A stretch of 64,000 bases of DNA, taken from NCBI RefSeq assembly GCF_016808095.1, contig NC_068970.1, positions 15,358,501-15,422,500 of the forward strand, given 5' to 3'. Origin of the DNA: Vigna angularis (Eukaryota > Streptophyta > Magnoliopsida > Fabales > Fabaceae). A program made the translations under genes and the position numbers. Below the pieces are notes generated by a model that was not told the DNA's origin, made no database searches, and saw only the letters and a program-made list of their open reading frames with translations. Shown here in pieces: positions 27,101 through 36,830 of this stretch (positions within the stretch are counted from its first letter, which is position 1; each line of letters opens with the position of its first letter).

Positions 27101-27267
27101 ATTCGTCTTGGCCTCTTTTTGGCTCATCAAACGCAATTGCTCGGTCATCCTTGATTTAAAACATTCAATCCACACATAAACGACAACCACAAACACGCTC
27201 CCCAACACAACCTCCCTCAAACTCATAAGTCCTATAGTTACGTTCATAAAACAGAACGGTTAACTCG

Positions 27268-27280
27268 GACTTGGGGGGCA
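27268..27280 (+). other. Polypurine tract before the right LTR
   Basis: GACTTGGGGGGCA abuts the right LTR, the usual place for the plus-strand primer. It is short and G-rich. Confidence 0.6.
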
Positions 27281-27656
27281 TGTTATGTAGTAAGGATATT
27301 TATGTAATAACATAAATATCTTAGATATTTTAGACAGTTAAGATATTTGTCAAAGCCACTAGCCACATTTGTAGGTAAAGTAGTTATTTTTATTTTGCTT
27401 ATAAATACAATGACAGGACAAAAGTCTAGGTACGTTCTCTTTATGCTCTAGAGATCCTGAATAATACTTCAGAGCAGTATCCAATTACTCTCTTCTGAGC
27501 TTCAGCTCCATAACTCATATCTGACTTGAGCGTCGGAGTATCTTTGAAGGTACCTCCCCCTCCTTTGACGAGTATGAAGGACAACAATTGAAGAAATGCA
27601 AGCATTCCAGACATCCAGGAGCAACAGAGACACATAGGAAAATTCCCACAGAAACA
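27281..27656 (+). repeat. Right (3') LTR, 376 bp
   Basis: Same ends as the left LTR. Retains the ~37-bp segment around TCCATAACTCATATCTGACT that the left copy lacks. Followed directly by the CAAAT duplication. Confidence 0.95.
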
Positions 27657-29145
27657 CAAATTATATTTAAAAATTCATTATCCAAATTTATTTTCCTATG
27701 AACAAAGTAGAAATAGAAACGATGTACAACATAAGCATTTGGATAATTCACAGCATATAGGCGAAGAAACAAAGTTACTCGATACTTTTTTTTAGCCTAC
27801 ACACTGGAAAATATGATTTTCAAAAGAACAAGATAACTTCATTGAAATTATTATATCATGATAAAATTGGAAAAAGTACATTACAGTGAAACTCCGAAAG
27901 AAACTTAGGTTGAAATACAATAGTTTGCTCAATTATCAAGACTAAAATCAGTCTCAAAAAGCTATGAATACTTTACCTTTATCTTTTATTGGGGTGAACA
28001 TATATATGAAAAATAAGTTATATTGAGATAATATATGGACCAATTATATTTTGATGGATAATACACAAGTATATGTCAAATTTTTATTTTATTATTGAAT
28101 TTCACTTGTAATATCAAAAAGTGAAAAATCCAAATTGAATCCTATATGAATTTGACTATTTTTCATTGCATAGTTGTAGTGTCAAGAAAGTTCAAAATAA
28201 AACTTCTCATAGACTTGAAAAAGAGTAAGACTTTTAGCAAAGTCTTGCATTTAAGTCAGACTTTTTTGGTTTCATCATAGTTCTCTTTTCACGTTCAGGC
28301 CATACATAAAAACATCTTCATGTGAAATTAATTTCTCTTAGTATATTGTAGCTATCCATACCCATATTATCCCAAAAAATACTTATTATAAACTAAAATG
28401 AATTGGTAATTTAATTAATTATTTTAACAATTCAATTACAAATAACAACTCAATTATCATTTAATGATACATACTTTATATCAATTTAAGAAATAATAAC
28501 TTAATAACTCAATTATAATTGTTTTATGTTGACATTTTTCTTTATTAAGAAAGGTTAAAAGAGTTTATGCAATAATAGCACAAAAAACAATATGATTTCA
28601 TCATTATAGTACTTGTTCTTTATAATAAATTTTCGGTATTGTTCTTTATAGTAAATTTTCGGTGTCGAATAATCCTTTTTAAGTAGACTTTTATTTGGTG
28701 CTATATAATTGAATACATATGACAAAAATAATAAAACAAGAAAAACTTGTTATGATTTATATTAATAAAAAATTAAAGAAATTAAAAATAAATAACTAAA
28801 ATGAATATAAATATCTATATCTATGTGAATTAGTATAGTGCTTTTTCGTTGTATTCAAAGTCTATGGTGTCATCTACCGAACATGAAAGACACCTAATAT
28901 GTATTTATAAAATTAAATATGATAAAAATAATTAAAAAATTATAATAATATAAAGTTATACTTAAAATAATTATTTAATATATTAAATATCTATATTAAT
29001 AATTTTGAAAAGGTTATTTTTTCCAATAGTTAAAACAAAAATTTATATTTTTGATAAGGATTAAAAATAATAATTTTAAATTTATAGAAATAAAATAAAA
29101 ACACAAGTATGGGAAAAAAAATTAAAACTGACATGTTTAACATTG
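27657..29145. other. AT-rich intergenic DNA
   Basis: No gene supported. A short direct duplication, TTGTTCTTTATA(A/G)TAAATTTTCGGT, occurs twice at about 28613-28664. Confidence 0.5.
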
Positions 29146-29429
29146 TAATTTATAGGCTTAATACATCTTTTGGTCCCTCGAAAGAGGGGTTGTATTCAAA
29201 ATGGTCCTATCTTTTTTAAAAAGTAACAAATGATCTCAACTTTTGAAAAATCGGATCAAGTTAATCCTTTTTGCTAAGGACGTCACGTCAAAAATTACAC
29301 GATGCAGCTGCTTTCCTGGACAAAACTTAATGACATGTGCAATTTATCTTATTGCGTGGCACTAGGGTTTGGGTTCATCGTAGTTGGTGCCTAAGGTGAG
29401 GAAAGAGTGCTGGGATGTGTGGATGATGC

Positions 29430-29700
29430 TGGGATGCATCTAAGGCAGAGCATAGATTCACTCTCTGATTCCACTTTGAATTCGATGAATTTGATCTCTA
29501 TAACTCTACAAACGCTAACTCTTCGGAATTCTGCAAATTTGTACGCTCCTCGAGATTCCACAGTAACTCCTCTGCTACCTTCGACCGTGTCGGTGCTTTG
29601 GGATCGCTGTCGGTGAACGTGTCGGACTAGTCGAAGATCCTCAGCAACGAGTACGAACAGAACCGGAGGAGGGTTCGAAACGCGATTTGGGATAACGTGA
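29430..29700 (+). pseudogene. Unidentified captured coding-like fragment in the Pack-MULE
   Basis: On the plus strand the frame through 29500-29700 reads NSSEFCKFVRSSRFHSNSSA, then TFDRVGALGSLSVNVSD, a stop, and SKILSNEYEQNRRRVRNAIW. The composition is coding-like and GC-richer than the surroundings. The donor gene is not recognised. Confidence 0.4.
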
Positions 29701-29708
29701 TCTAGATT

Positions 29709-30464
29709 CTATTTTCTTAGATCCAGGAGGAGAATAGAGAATAATTGGTTTTTTTTAGAACCAGATTCTATTTTCAGCATGCCAGAGAAGTTTAGGGAGA
29801 GAAATGCATGAGTATAGTCTACAGATTGTTCTCTATTACCCTTCCATATAGTCTCGTCATGTTCACTTTTGATTACCAAGTAACATAAAATTTCACTCCC
29901 AATTTTAGCCAAAGAAAAGTCCATGAAATATTTGTGATGCATAGAATATAGCAGTGGTGAAGAGAAATTCAGTTTATCACCGGGATTTAAACTGTCATCT
30001 GCTCCTACTTGAACTTGAGTAGAAGTACTCCAGAACAACCACAATTGCAGAAAGCAAACAATAGTCTATGTACATAAACCTCATAGATGCTTGAAAGGAC
30101 GCAATCTTAGCAGGGTTCGAAACACGATTTGGGCGAAAACGGGATTCCAAGATTAGAATCAAACGAAACCTTAACAAAAATCTAATTTTTTTATAAGAGC
30201 TTGAAATTGGAATCCCAATGAAATGTTTTGTTGTCATTAGGATTTATGATTTGAATCATAAGGCGTTGCTTGTGGTAGACGCTGTGGAAGAGCCTCTTGT
30301 AGCGTCTGAGGCGTCATGATTGTGGACGAGAGAATGGCGGTGGAGACCGAAAGAAACAACTGGGCGGTTTGCATTGAAAAATACCAAACCCAGAAGACCC
30401 AGTACGAAGACCCAGTACTTTGACGAATCCAAACTCTAACCCCTCTTTTTTTAACCTCTGTCAA
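29709..30464 (-). pseudogene. Captured fragment of a G-type lectin S-receptor-like kinase gene
   Basis: The minus-strand frame at 29709-30044 includes QVQVGADDSLNPGDKLNFSS, then KYFMDFSLAKIG, ETIWKGNREQSV and SLNFSGMLKIES. This is the order and spacing of a bulb-type lectin (B_lectin) domain N-terminus: DSL.PGD.LN.SS, the W..NR.Q.V core, then LSL..SG.LKI. Only part of the ectodomain is present; no S-locus glycoprotein, PAN or kinase domain follows. Upstream minus-strand sequence (to about 30464) may be the leader and signal region with frame breaks. Not functional as it stands. Confidence 0.7.
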
Positions 30465-30693
30465 AACATTGCCTGATAATATTTTTTTTTTCTGTCACAA
30501 TTTTAATTTCATTGTCACCTAATAAGATAAACTACACGTCATTAAGTTTTGTCCAGAAAACAACTGCACCATTTAATTTTATACTTATACATCGTTAATA
30601 AAAAATTAAAAGTTACTTTTTAAAAAAAGTAAGATCTTTTCAACACAACCTCTTTTCTAGTAAAAAAAAAAAAAGTATTAAGTCTAATTTATA

Positions 30694-30830
30694 AAACATG
30701 AAAATTGGTAAATAGACAGGAGTCTAAAATTTCCCGTCCAGGCTTAGGGTATACAGTAAACAGAAAATCCCAATTTTCTTTCACATACAGAAAAACTCAA
30801 ATTCCTTTCTTCTTCGCTGAGTAATCGAAA
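30694..30830 (+). promoter_or_regulatory. Short promoter/leader of the LENG1-like gene
   Basis: Only 137 bases lie between the Pack-MULE target duplication and the start codon. The leader near the ATG is C/T-rich (TTTCTTTCACATAC, TTCCTTTCTTCTTCGC), as in many plant 5' UTRs. No TATA box is obvious, so the original upstream promoter has been displaced or the element now supplies it. Confidence 0.45.
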
Positions 30831-31505
30831 ATGGGAGGTCACGGAGGTCTGAATATTCTCCCTCAGAAACGTTGGAACGTTTACAATTACGAGAACAGAG
30901 AGAAGGTTCGTCGCGACGAGGAACAAGCCGCCAAGGAGGAACAGCTCAAGCGCGAGCAGGCTCGGAAGCGCGACGCCGAGTTCCGTCTCGAGCGTCTCCG
31001 CACCGCTCGAGGTTTGGCACCGAAGCTTCTCCCTCCCGGACCAGAACCCGAACCCGAACCCAAACCCGAACTTGAGCCCGAGCCTTCTTCCGACGCTGGC
31101 CACATCAACCTTTTTGAAGGGATCAAGATTTTCGACCCAATTCAGGAGCCTCAGAAAGAGGATCCTCCGGCAAAGAAGAAGAAAAAGGTGGAGGGAGGAC
31201 CCAAACCCGCCGTTGTTGTGGGCCCGGAGGATGAGAAGTATAGACTTGGTTACGGGCTTGCCGGGAAGGGGGTTCAGTTACCGTGGTATCTTCGGAAACC
31301 TAATGATGATGTAGTGAAGGATGAAAGCGGTGACGGCGATAGGAGGGAGAATAAGGGTGAGAAGAAGAGGAAGACGATGGAGGAGTTGAGGGAAGAGAGA
31401 ATGAAAAGGGAGAGAAGAGAGAAGGACCGCGAGAGGGCTTTGAGACACGAGAAGATGCAGAGTCACAGAGATGTTTCTGGCAGTAGGAGGAGGGTCTCTA
31501 GATGA
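30831..31505 (+). CDS. LENG1-like protein with N-terminal CIR domain, 224 aa
   Basis: Single-exon frame. The N-terminus MGGHGGLNILPQKRWNVYNY followed by ENREKVRRDEEQAA is the Cir_N domain shared by the CBF1-interacting corepressor and by leukocyte receptor cluster member 1 (LENG1) homologues. A long charged helix (residues about 20-65) follows, then a Pro-Glu repeat (about 70-86), a Lys cluster (PAKKKKKVEGG, likely nuclear signal), a conserved YRLGYGLAGKGVQLPWYLRK block, and a strongly basic/acidic C-terminal helix rich in Arg, Glu and Lys. The family is nuclear and linked to pre-mRNA processing, but the exact role in plants is not established to my knowledge. The start is chosen because MGGHGGLNILPQK is the conserved family start. 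Confidence 0.92.
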   Translation: MGGHGGLNILPQKRWNVYNYENREKVRRDEEQAAKEEQLKREQARKRDAEFRLERLRTARGLAPKLLPPGPEPEPEPKPELEPEPSSDAGHINLFEGIKIFDPIQEPQKEDPPAKKKKKVEGGPKPAVVVGPEDEKYRLGYGLAGKGVQLPWYLRKPNDDVVKDESGDGDRRENKGEKKRKTMEELREERMKRERREKDRERALRHEKMQSHRDVSGSRRRVSR

Positions 31506-32748
31506 ACATAACATCGTGGGTTTTCTTGTCGTGTTTTCCTTGAAGAGTTCCCCTCGTTATCATTCGATATTACTATATCTGAAGTTTATTGTAGTTTAAA
31601 GTATAGTTAATCAAAGTGGTTTGGTTTTTTTCATGAGCTTATAAATATCTATGCTTCTTTTGTTCAGAAAAAAATTAATGGAAAATGATTATTTGCTGGC
31701 AGTCTGTATATGCGTCTATGATTTTCATTTCAATTGTATTTATGGAGATGGTGAAAATAATTCTTCATAATGTGAGAAGACACTCTTACAGATTCTGGTT
31801 TGTTTCTCAATCTGCAAGTTTAATGCTTTTGCATCTTTTAGTTTCATAATGAGTTTTGCTGCTTTCTTTAAGTTCATGAAAAAGAATTTGATGGAGCATG
31901 TCTTCTTGCTTCCAATGACATCCTCACTCTACTTTCCTGCTTTCTTAAACAAAAATTCCGACCAGTTTCTCTAGATAGATAAAAATAAGTTAATTCACCA
32001 TCAAACTTTTTTTGTCAGAGTCGAGGAAACTCATAAATCTCTTAATAAACTCAAACTCTGAAGACAAGAAGTTAGTTAACAAGTTTGAAATTAATGTTTT
32101 ATAGATTCTTATCACACACAATGACAATGTTTTATTATGACTCAGATAATTTGAAGAAATTAACTCCATTTTTAATTGTTCACATTAAGAGCCTTGTGTT
32201 TTTATGATTTTATTTATATATAATTTAGTCATTTAATCTTATTTAGCACTGATGAGCGATCATACTTTATTAATGTGATTTGTTACTTTTCTTTATTATG
32301 AAGTGAAAATATTGAATTATTGTTTTATTAAGAGTATCATGTTGTATCCATGAGTATCCATGAGTTTAGACTTTTGAGCTTGTTAACCTTACTTCCTTAA
32401 GTTTTCTGCAGTTTTATATTTTATTTAACCTCTGCTGTTACATCTCTGGTTTCCATTGTCCACCGTGTTATCTGGTGGTGCATTAAGTCACTGTTGCTGT
32501 AGTCCACTGCTGCCAGAAAAAAGTATCCAGGAAGCTATCAGTGTTGTTTTCAAATTACCCATGTCTTTCCGGTGAATTTTCTGGCAACCATCTGGCAGCT
32601 TTCACAGCCTATCTTGTGACTTCCCCAGCAACTTCTGGCAATATACAACTGACTTGCTGCTGGCTCTTTGGTGGCTTTCCATTGAACACTAGCAACTTCC
32701 AGTTGAGTCAATCTCTAACCACATCAAATCTGTCAATTTCCAGCTGTG
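31506..32748. other. 3' UTR of the LENG1-like gene and intergenic DNA
   Basis: No gene supported. An open frame at 32541-32780 has no homology that I recognise. Confidence 0.4.
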
Positions 32749-33691
32749 TTAGGGGTGTGCAAAAAAGCAGTTCGAACTGAACTGGTTTAGAACCTTACCG
32801 GTCATGAAAAAAAAAAGTTTAGTTTTAAAGATAGATTCAGTGCAGACCGGACTGTCTATTTAAAACAAATCCGGTGCACTTTATTGCAATCCAATATACT
32901 TGTATTGCTTCCTGCCAGACTGCCATATCACGAATGCGCACACCACTGTACGAAGAGATGAGGGAAGGAAGGCCATCTTCTAATTTGTCTTATATGCTCC
33001 TCAGTCCTTAAATCCCAAATCACCGTTAAACCTTTTCTTTTCCTCTACATCCCATATCAGAATGCATGCCATGGAAACTACCTTTTTTCTCTATTTTTTC
33101 TACCTTCAATTTGAATATGATGATGGACATTTGCGCAGCTGTTTTATCTTGTTTCAACAGGTAATTGCGGCTTTATCTTGTTTCGGCACTGGACAATAAT
33201 GTTATCTCAATTGTTTGGTCTTGGAAAAGGAAGTTTAGACTAAGAATGATGCCTTCAGATGCTTTAGGTGAAATACTTCAGGTTTGTCCATGACTTTCTC
33301 TGTAAACAAAAAACGTTGTATCCAGTCTATGATTTACTTCAAGCTTGACAAGAAGCCAATGTCTTCCTAGTAACTAGCTGTGCTAGAAATATTTAAGTTA
33401 CTAGAACAAACTACTTTTATTAGTAATACTGGTACTGCAATTAAGCTATGAAGTTTTATTCCAGTTTCTACTGTAGCGAAGTTATTACTGTTGCTGCTAC
33501 TTAAATTTTGGAGTTTCTTTAATCTGTAAACATTGTGTGGAAGGAAATTAATACTAATATCCTTTTTGCATTATTGAGTGTCTAGGAAAAACATTTTACT
33601 GCGCTAGTGGATAATTTGTCAAGATCCAGAGTAACATAGTAAATTTAATAAGTGAAACTAAATATTCAAGGAGGAAGTAGGAATTAAAGGT

Positions 33692-34130
33692 TGTTAGGAT
33701 ATAAAAGGTAACTGGGACCTTATCTCTGAGAGCAAAGGGTTTCATATGATCTATCAATTAATGAGAATAGAATGGCCTTTAAAGTTTTGAGGGAATATGA
33801 TAGACCTGAAAGGAATAAGGGGAAGTGGATAGTGTACGAGAGAAGGAAGAGGCACAACTGATGCGATTAACTGACTAACGGTCTGGCACTTAACTGCCTT
33901 TAGCAGTTAAGTGAGGAGGGAAACCATTATAAATAGGAGAGTTAGTGTAGGAGGGGGGACTTTTGGTTAATTGTTTGTTAGACAGGTTCTATCCTGTGGA
34001 GAGGGTTAGGCCTCTATTGTTCATTGTATACGGATATTCTTTTGTGAATAAAAGAGATCTTTCTTCATTACCTGGTGTGTTTGGTGTGAGTTTTGAGTCT
34101 TGATTAGGTTCGTTGTGGAGGATTGTATCA
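33692..34130 (+). repeat. Probable retrotransposon LTR fragment
   Basis: Starts TGTTAGGATATAAAAGG, contains TATAAATAGGAG (about 33929) and an AATAAAAG polyadenylation-type signal (about 34046), and is followed by TTGTATCAGAAT, matching the tRNA-iMet primer site TGGTATCAGAGC at 9 of 12 positions. The expected CA end and a second copy were not found, so it may be a truncated element nested in the hAT relic. Confidence 0.4.
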
Positions 34131-34916
34131 GAATATTAGCATTTACTACTGAAGTGTGAGCGATTTCAGCAGCGACATTTTCGTTTGCAATACTATTTTG
34201 TTTAGGGGATGCAAAAACTAGAAGACTGTTGCATTATTCCGAGAGTTTATGTGAAGGAATTAAAGGGAATTGTTGAGAAATGAAGGGAGCTGAAGTATAT
34301 TAGTTTCTGCTAAGAAGTGACCGTAAATGTAATTTTTTTAAGCATATGCATTTAATCCATAAAATTTCGAACAAGTTCTTTTGAGCAATGTCTTGCTATT
34401 TTGACGCTCCTACTTTAAAAGTGTCTAGATATTTAATAACGGAACTAACTTTGTTACCTCATTTTATTAACCTTTGACTTAATGAAGAAGAAATTAGAAG
34501 GCATAGGAAGCTTCTGGGCTGCTGTTTACTGATTGAATATTTTAATCACCTGATCTATCCAATCTGTTCTCTTCGGAAAGATGCAAAAACCTGTCATACT
34601 CTTTTATCTAGTTTTTACCCTTTTCCTCTCTATATTTTGGTACGGTTAATTTGAAAAGGGCTTAGTTGTCTCTCAACTTCATAGGTTTTATAAACATTAG
34701 GATCAATGTTAGTATATGGATTAATAACTTGTATAAGATATATTAAAATAATTTTTTTTTCAAATACATGAGAATTAGATGGATAGGCAAGATGACACTT
34801 TGGCCTCTGAAATAACAAAACAGATGCTACCACCTCGCTTTGAAGAGCGTAACATTTGATCTCGATGTATGAGATCACTTCAATGAATTGTCAGAGTCTA
34901 ACATTAAGAAGCAAGT

Positions 34917-35703
34917 TAAATGTAGTCGTCGTGGTAGTTGGATTAAATTTGTGAGTGGAACAATTGCTGTGGTAACTCATTTGTGCAGATGCAAGGGTAT
35001 CCAAACAATGACGTGAACCCGAATCAAAAGTCAGATTCATCTACCTCTAATCATTTCTTCCCATTTCTTTGCCCAAAATTGACTACTTATGTCAAAACGA
35101 ACTGATCAAAATGTTTGTGGCAATTGAACTTTCCTTTTGAATTGTCGATCTTGAACCTTTTGTGGCATCTTTTAGCATTGTAGCACCCTTTCTTTTTGTC
35201 ATCTCACATACTACCACGGCACGCGATGTTTTTACACTTTGGAATTGTGAAAAAGGGCATTTGAGGAACTTTCTTTATTGTCACTCTCGTAGAGTTCGCC
35301 TCGCCACTTAGACTTGGACTTCATTTCAAAAAGGAGGTAGTGATGATCCTCATTTCTGTAACCAAAATTTTCAATCAACTAGGTTTAATAAATCTGAATT
35401 AAGTAAATACTTGGATGAAGCCTTAGAAGAGATTCAAGGAAATTTGGATATTTTGAATTGGTAGGAGCTAAATTCGGGTAGATTTCTAGTTCTTGCAAAC
35501 ATGGCAAGAGATGACTCTACAGTGGCAACTAAATCTTCCTTCAGCCCTGGAAGAATATCTTTTGATCCACATTGTAGTTCTCTTGCACCACAAATGGTAG
35601 AAACACTTGTTTGCACGCAAGATTGGCTTAAAGGGACACACCCTCACTATTTTCCTCAAATGAAAAAGAGGATTTTGAGGAGCTCGAGAGATGTGAAAAA
35701 GGT
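34917..35703 (+). pseudogene. hAT transposase relic (zf-BED trace and C-terminal dimerisation domain)
   Basis: Near 34917-35010 the frame VKCSRRGSWIKFVSGTIAVV then THLCRCKG fits a damaged BED zinc finger (SGT..V..HL...C). From 35393 the frame SELSKYLDEALEEIQGNLDI, LNW, stop, ELNSGRFLVLANMARDDSTV, then SSLAPQMVETLVCTQDWL is the hAT C-terminal dimerisation domain. In intact family members it reads approximately as LxWWK.NS.R.P.LS.MARD..., then SSL.P.MVEALVC..DWL. The second Trp of the WW pair is now a stop (TGG to TAG), and the central catalytic part is not recognisable. Confidence 0.75.
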
Positions 35704-36830
35704 AACAATATTTGTTTTATACTATATTATTGTACCATGCTTACTATAATATGACTGATAAGTAACATTGTTTTCTTAATTTTGTAGACACCATTCCCTC
35801 ACAAGACTTTACTTATCCAGCATCTTGTGTTACACTAGATGATGACTGAAAATGTAGAATGATTTTCTTTGTGACTTTGAATTAGGATTATTTTGTATTT
35901 AGTTGTTTGGACCTTTTAATCTCGGGTTATTAACTTGTTGCCTTTCTTCATGCTTGGGTTCCATTTTATGATACTTGTATAGAACTGCAGACCAGGGTTG
36001 TTTTGTAAGCTATAAACTGCTAATCAGATACAGAATTTCCCCGCAATGACACCTTGACGGCACCCTTCAGAATTCTACAACAACGAGGCTTTGGCACTGA
36101 AATTCATACCCCCATCAAACCAAGCAGAAGAGAACAACAGGTAAACAATTATACTATATAGTTAAACAAGAATCAATAATGCAAAAAACATTGAATTGGA
36201 GTTTTATTTCTATAGTAGAAAAGATTAATTGAAATAAATGCACATCTATTGTGCTTAGCTGCAGAATGCATCATAGAAATCAAGGAGTTAAAGCATGTCA
36301 TACAAAAGTTTATTGCTATTATTTGTTGTCACAAAAATATTTATTATATGACGAAAAACACTTACTCGGCCACCATACGATGAGAGTTATGCAAATATCT
36401 ATAAGGTTTGGATTTTGGCAACAAGACCGTTTCCTCTGTCAGTGGTGCTTATTGATCTTGAATACTTAATCATATAGAAAAGTTTAATCATATTTACATT
36501 ACAGCCTTCTCTTGTCTACTGATGAGTAAAGAAACAAAATTTTATAGGGTCTTGCGCCTTATCTGTAAGTGTTGTGCGCTTTTGGTTTTTGAAACCATTT
36601 CTAAGACCAATTTTAAGTTCAGAATCAGTTTTGAAACCGGTTTGGTTCTTGAAACAAATTCAAAACTGGTTCGATTTTTGAACCCAGATTTTAAACCAGT
36701 TCAGTTTTTGGAACCGGTTTACAAACCAATTTGGTTTTTCAAAACGCTAGATTGGCTTTCTGAACTGGTTTGTAAAACCATTTTAGTTATTGATCCATAC
36801 ACAACCGGTTTAATAGGGTGAAAAGCTGTT

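Larger units (their letters stand above)
22857..27656 (+). mobile_element. Complete non-autonomous LTR retrotransposon, 4.8 kb, satellite-filled
   Basis: Two near-identical LTRs (22857-23195 and 27281-27656) both run from TGTTATGTAG to CAGAAACA. They are flanked by a perfect 5-bp target duplication CAAAT (22852-22856 and 27657-27661). A primer-site candidate follows the left LTR, and a G-rich purine tract precedes the right one. The LTRs differ by about three substitutions plus one ~37-bp indel, so the insertion is recent. The 4.1-kb interior is GC-richer than its surroundings and holds no gag, protease, RT or integrase that I can recognise. Instead it has a gene-like GC-rich segment (about 23200-24560) and a long degenerate satellite (about 24700-27100). 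It must have been mobilised by another element's proteins. Confidence 0.95.
29155..30684. mobile_element. Pack-MULE (Mutator-like element, 1530 bp) with captured receptor-kinase sequence
   Basis: Perfect 9-bp target duplication TAATTTATA at 29146-29154 and 30685-30693, the length typical of Mutator-like elements. Long terminal inverted repeats: the left begins GGCTTAATAC and the right ends GTATTAAGTC. Inner blocks also match in inverted orientation (CTGGACAAAACTTAATGACA at 29317 against the complement of 30533-30554). The inverted repeats are roughly 190 bp each and partly degraded. No transposase. The interior contains plant gene fragments on both strands, so it is best read as a Pack-MULE. 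It ends 137 bp before the start codon of the LENG1-like gene. Confidence 0.92.
32749..36800 (+). mobile_element. Remains of a larger hAT transposon
   Basis: The left side opens with TAGGGGTGTGCAAAA, a hAT-like end, followed by subterminal GGTTCGAACTGAACTGGTTT-type motifs (about 32770-32880). A dense cluster of the same kind (GAACCGGTTT, AAACTGGTTCG, AACCGGTTTA) lies at about 36600-36815. Between them are hAT transposase relics on the plus strand (34917-35703). About 4 kb is a normal length for an autonomous hAT. The right terminal repeat could not be located, so the right limit is approximate. Confidence 0.5.

Noticed and set aside
26544..27179. 211-codon open frame on the plus strand
   Set aside because: It runs through the CGAGCGTTC satellite; the product only repeats short motifs, and several other frames are equally open. 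A by-product of tandem repetition.
30744..31126. Minus-strand frames overlapping the LENG1-like gene
   Set aside because: Mirror images of the Pro-Glu repeat and charged helix of the real gene; the plus-strand frame has the conserved domain.
33692..34130. A complete LTR element here
   Set aside because: No second LTR, no CA end and no target duplication were found, so only an LTR fragment is reported.
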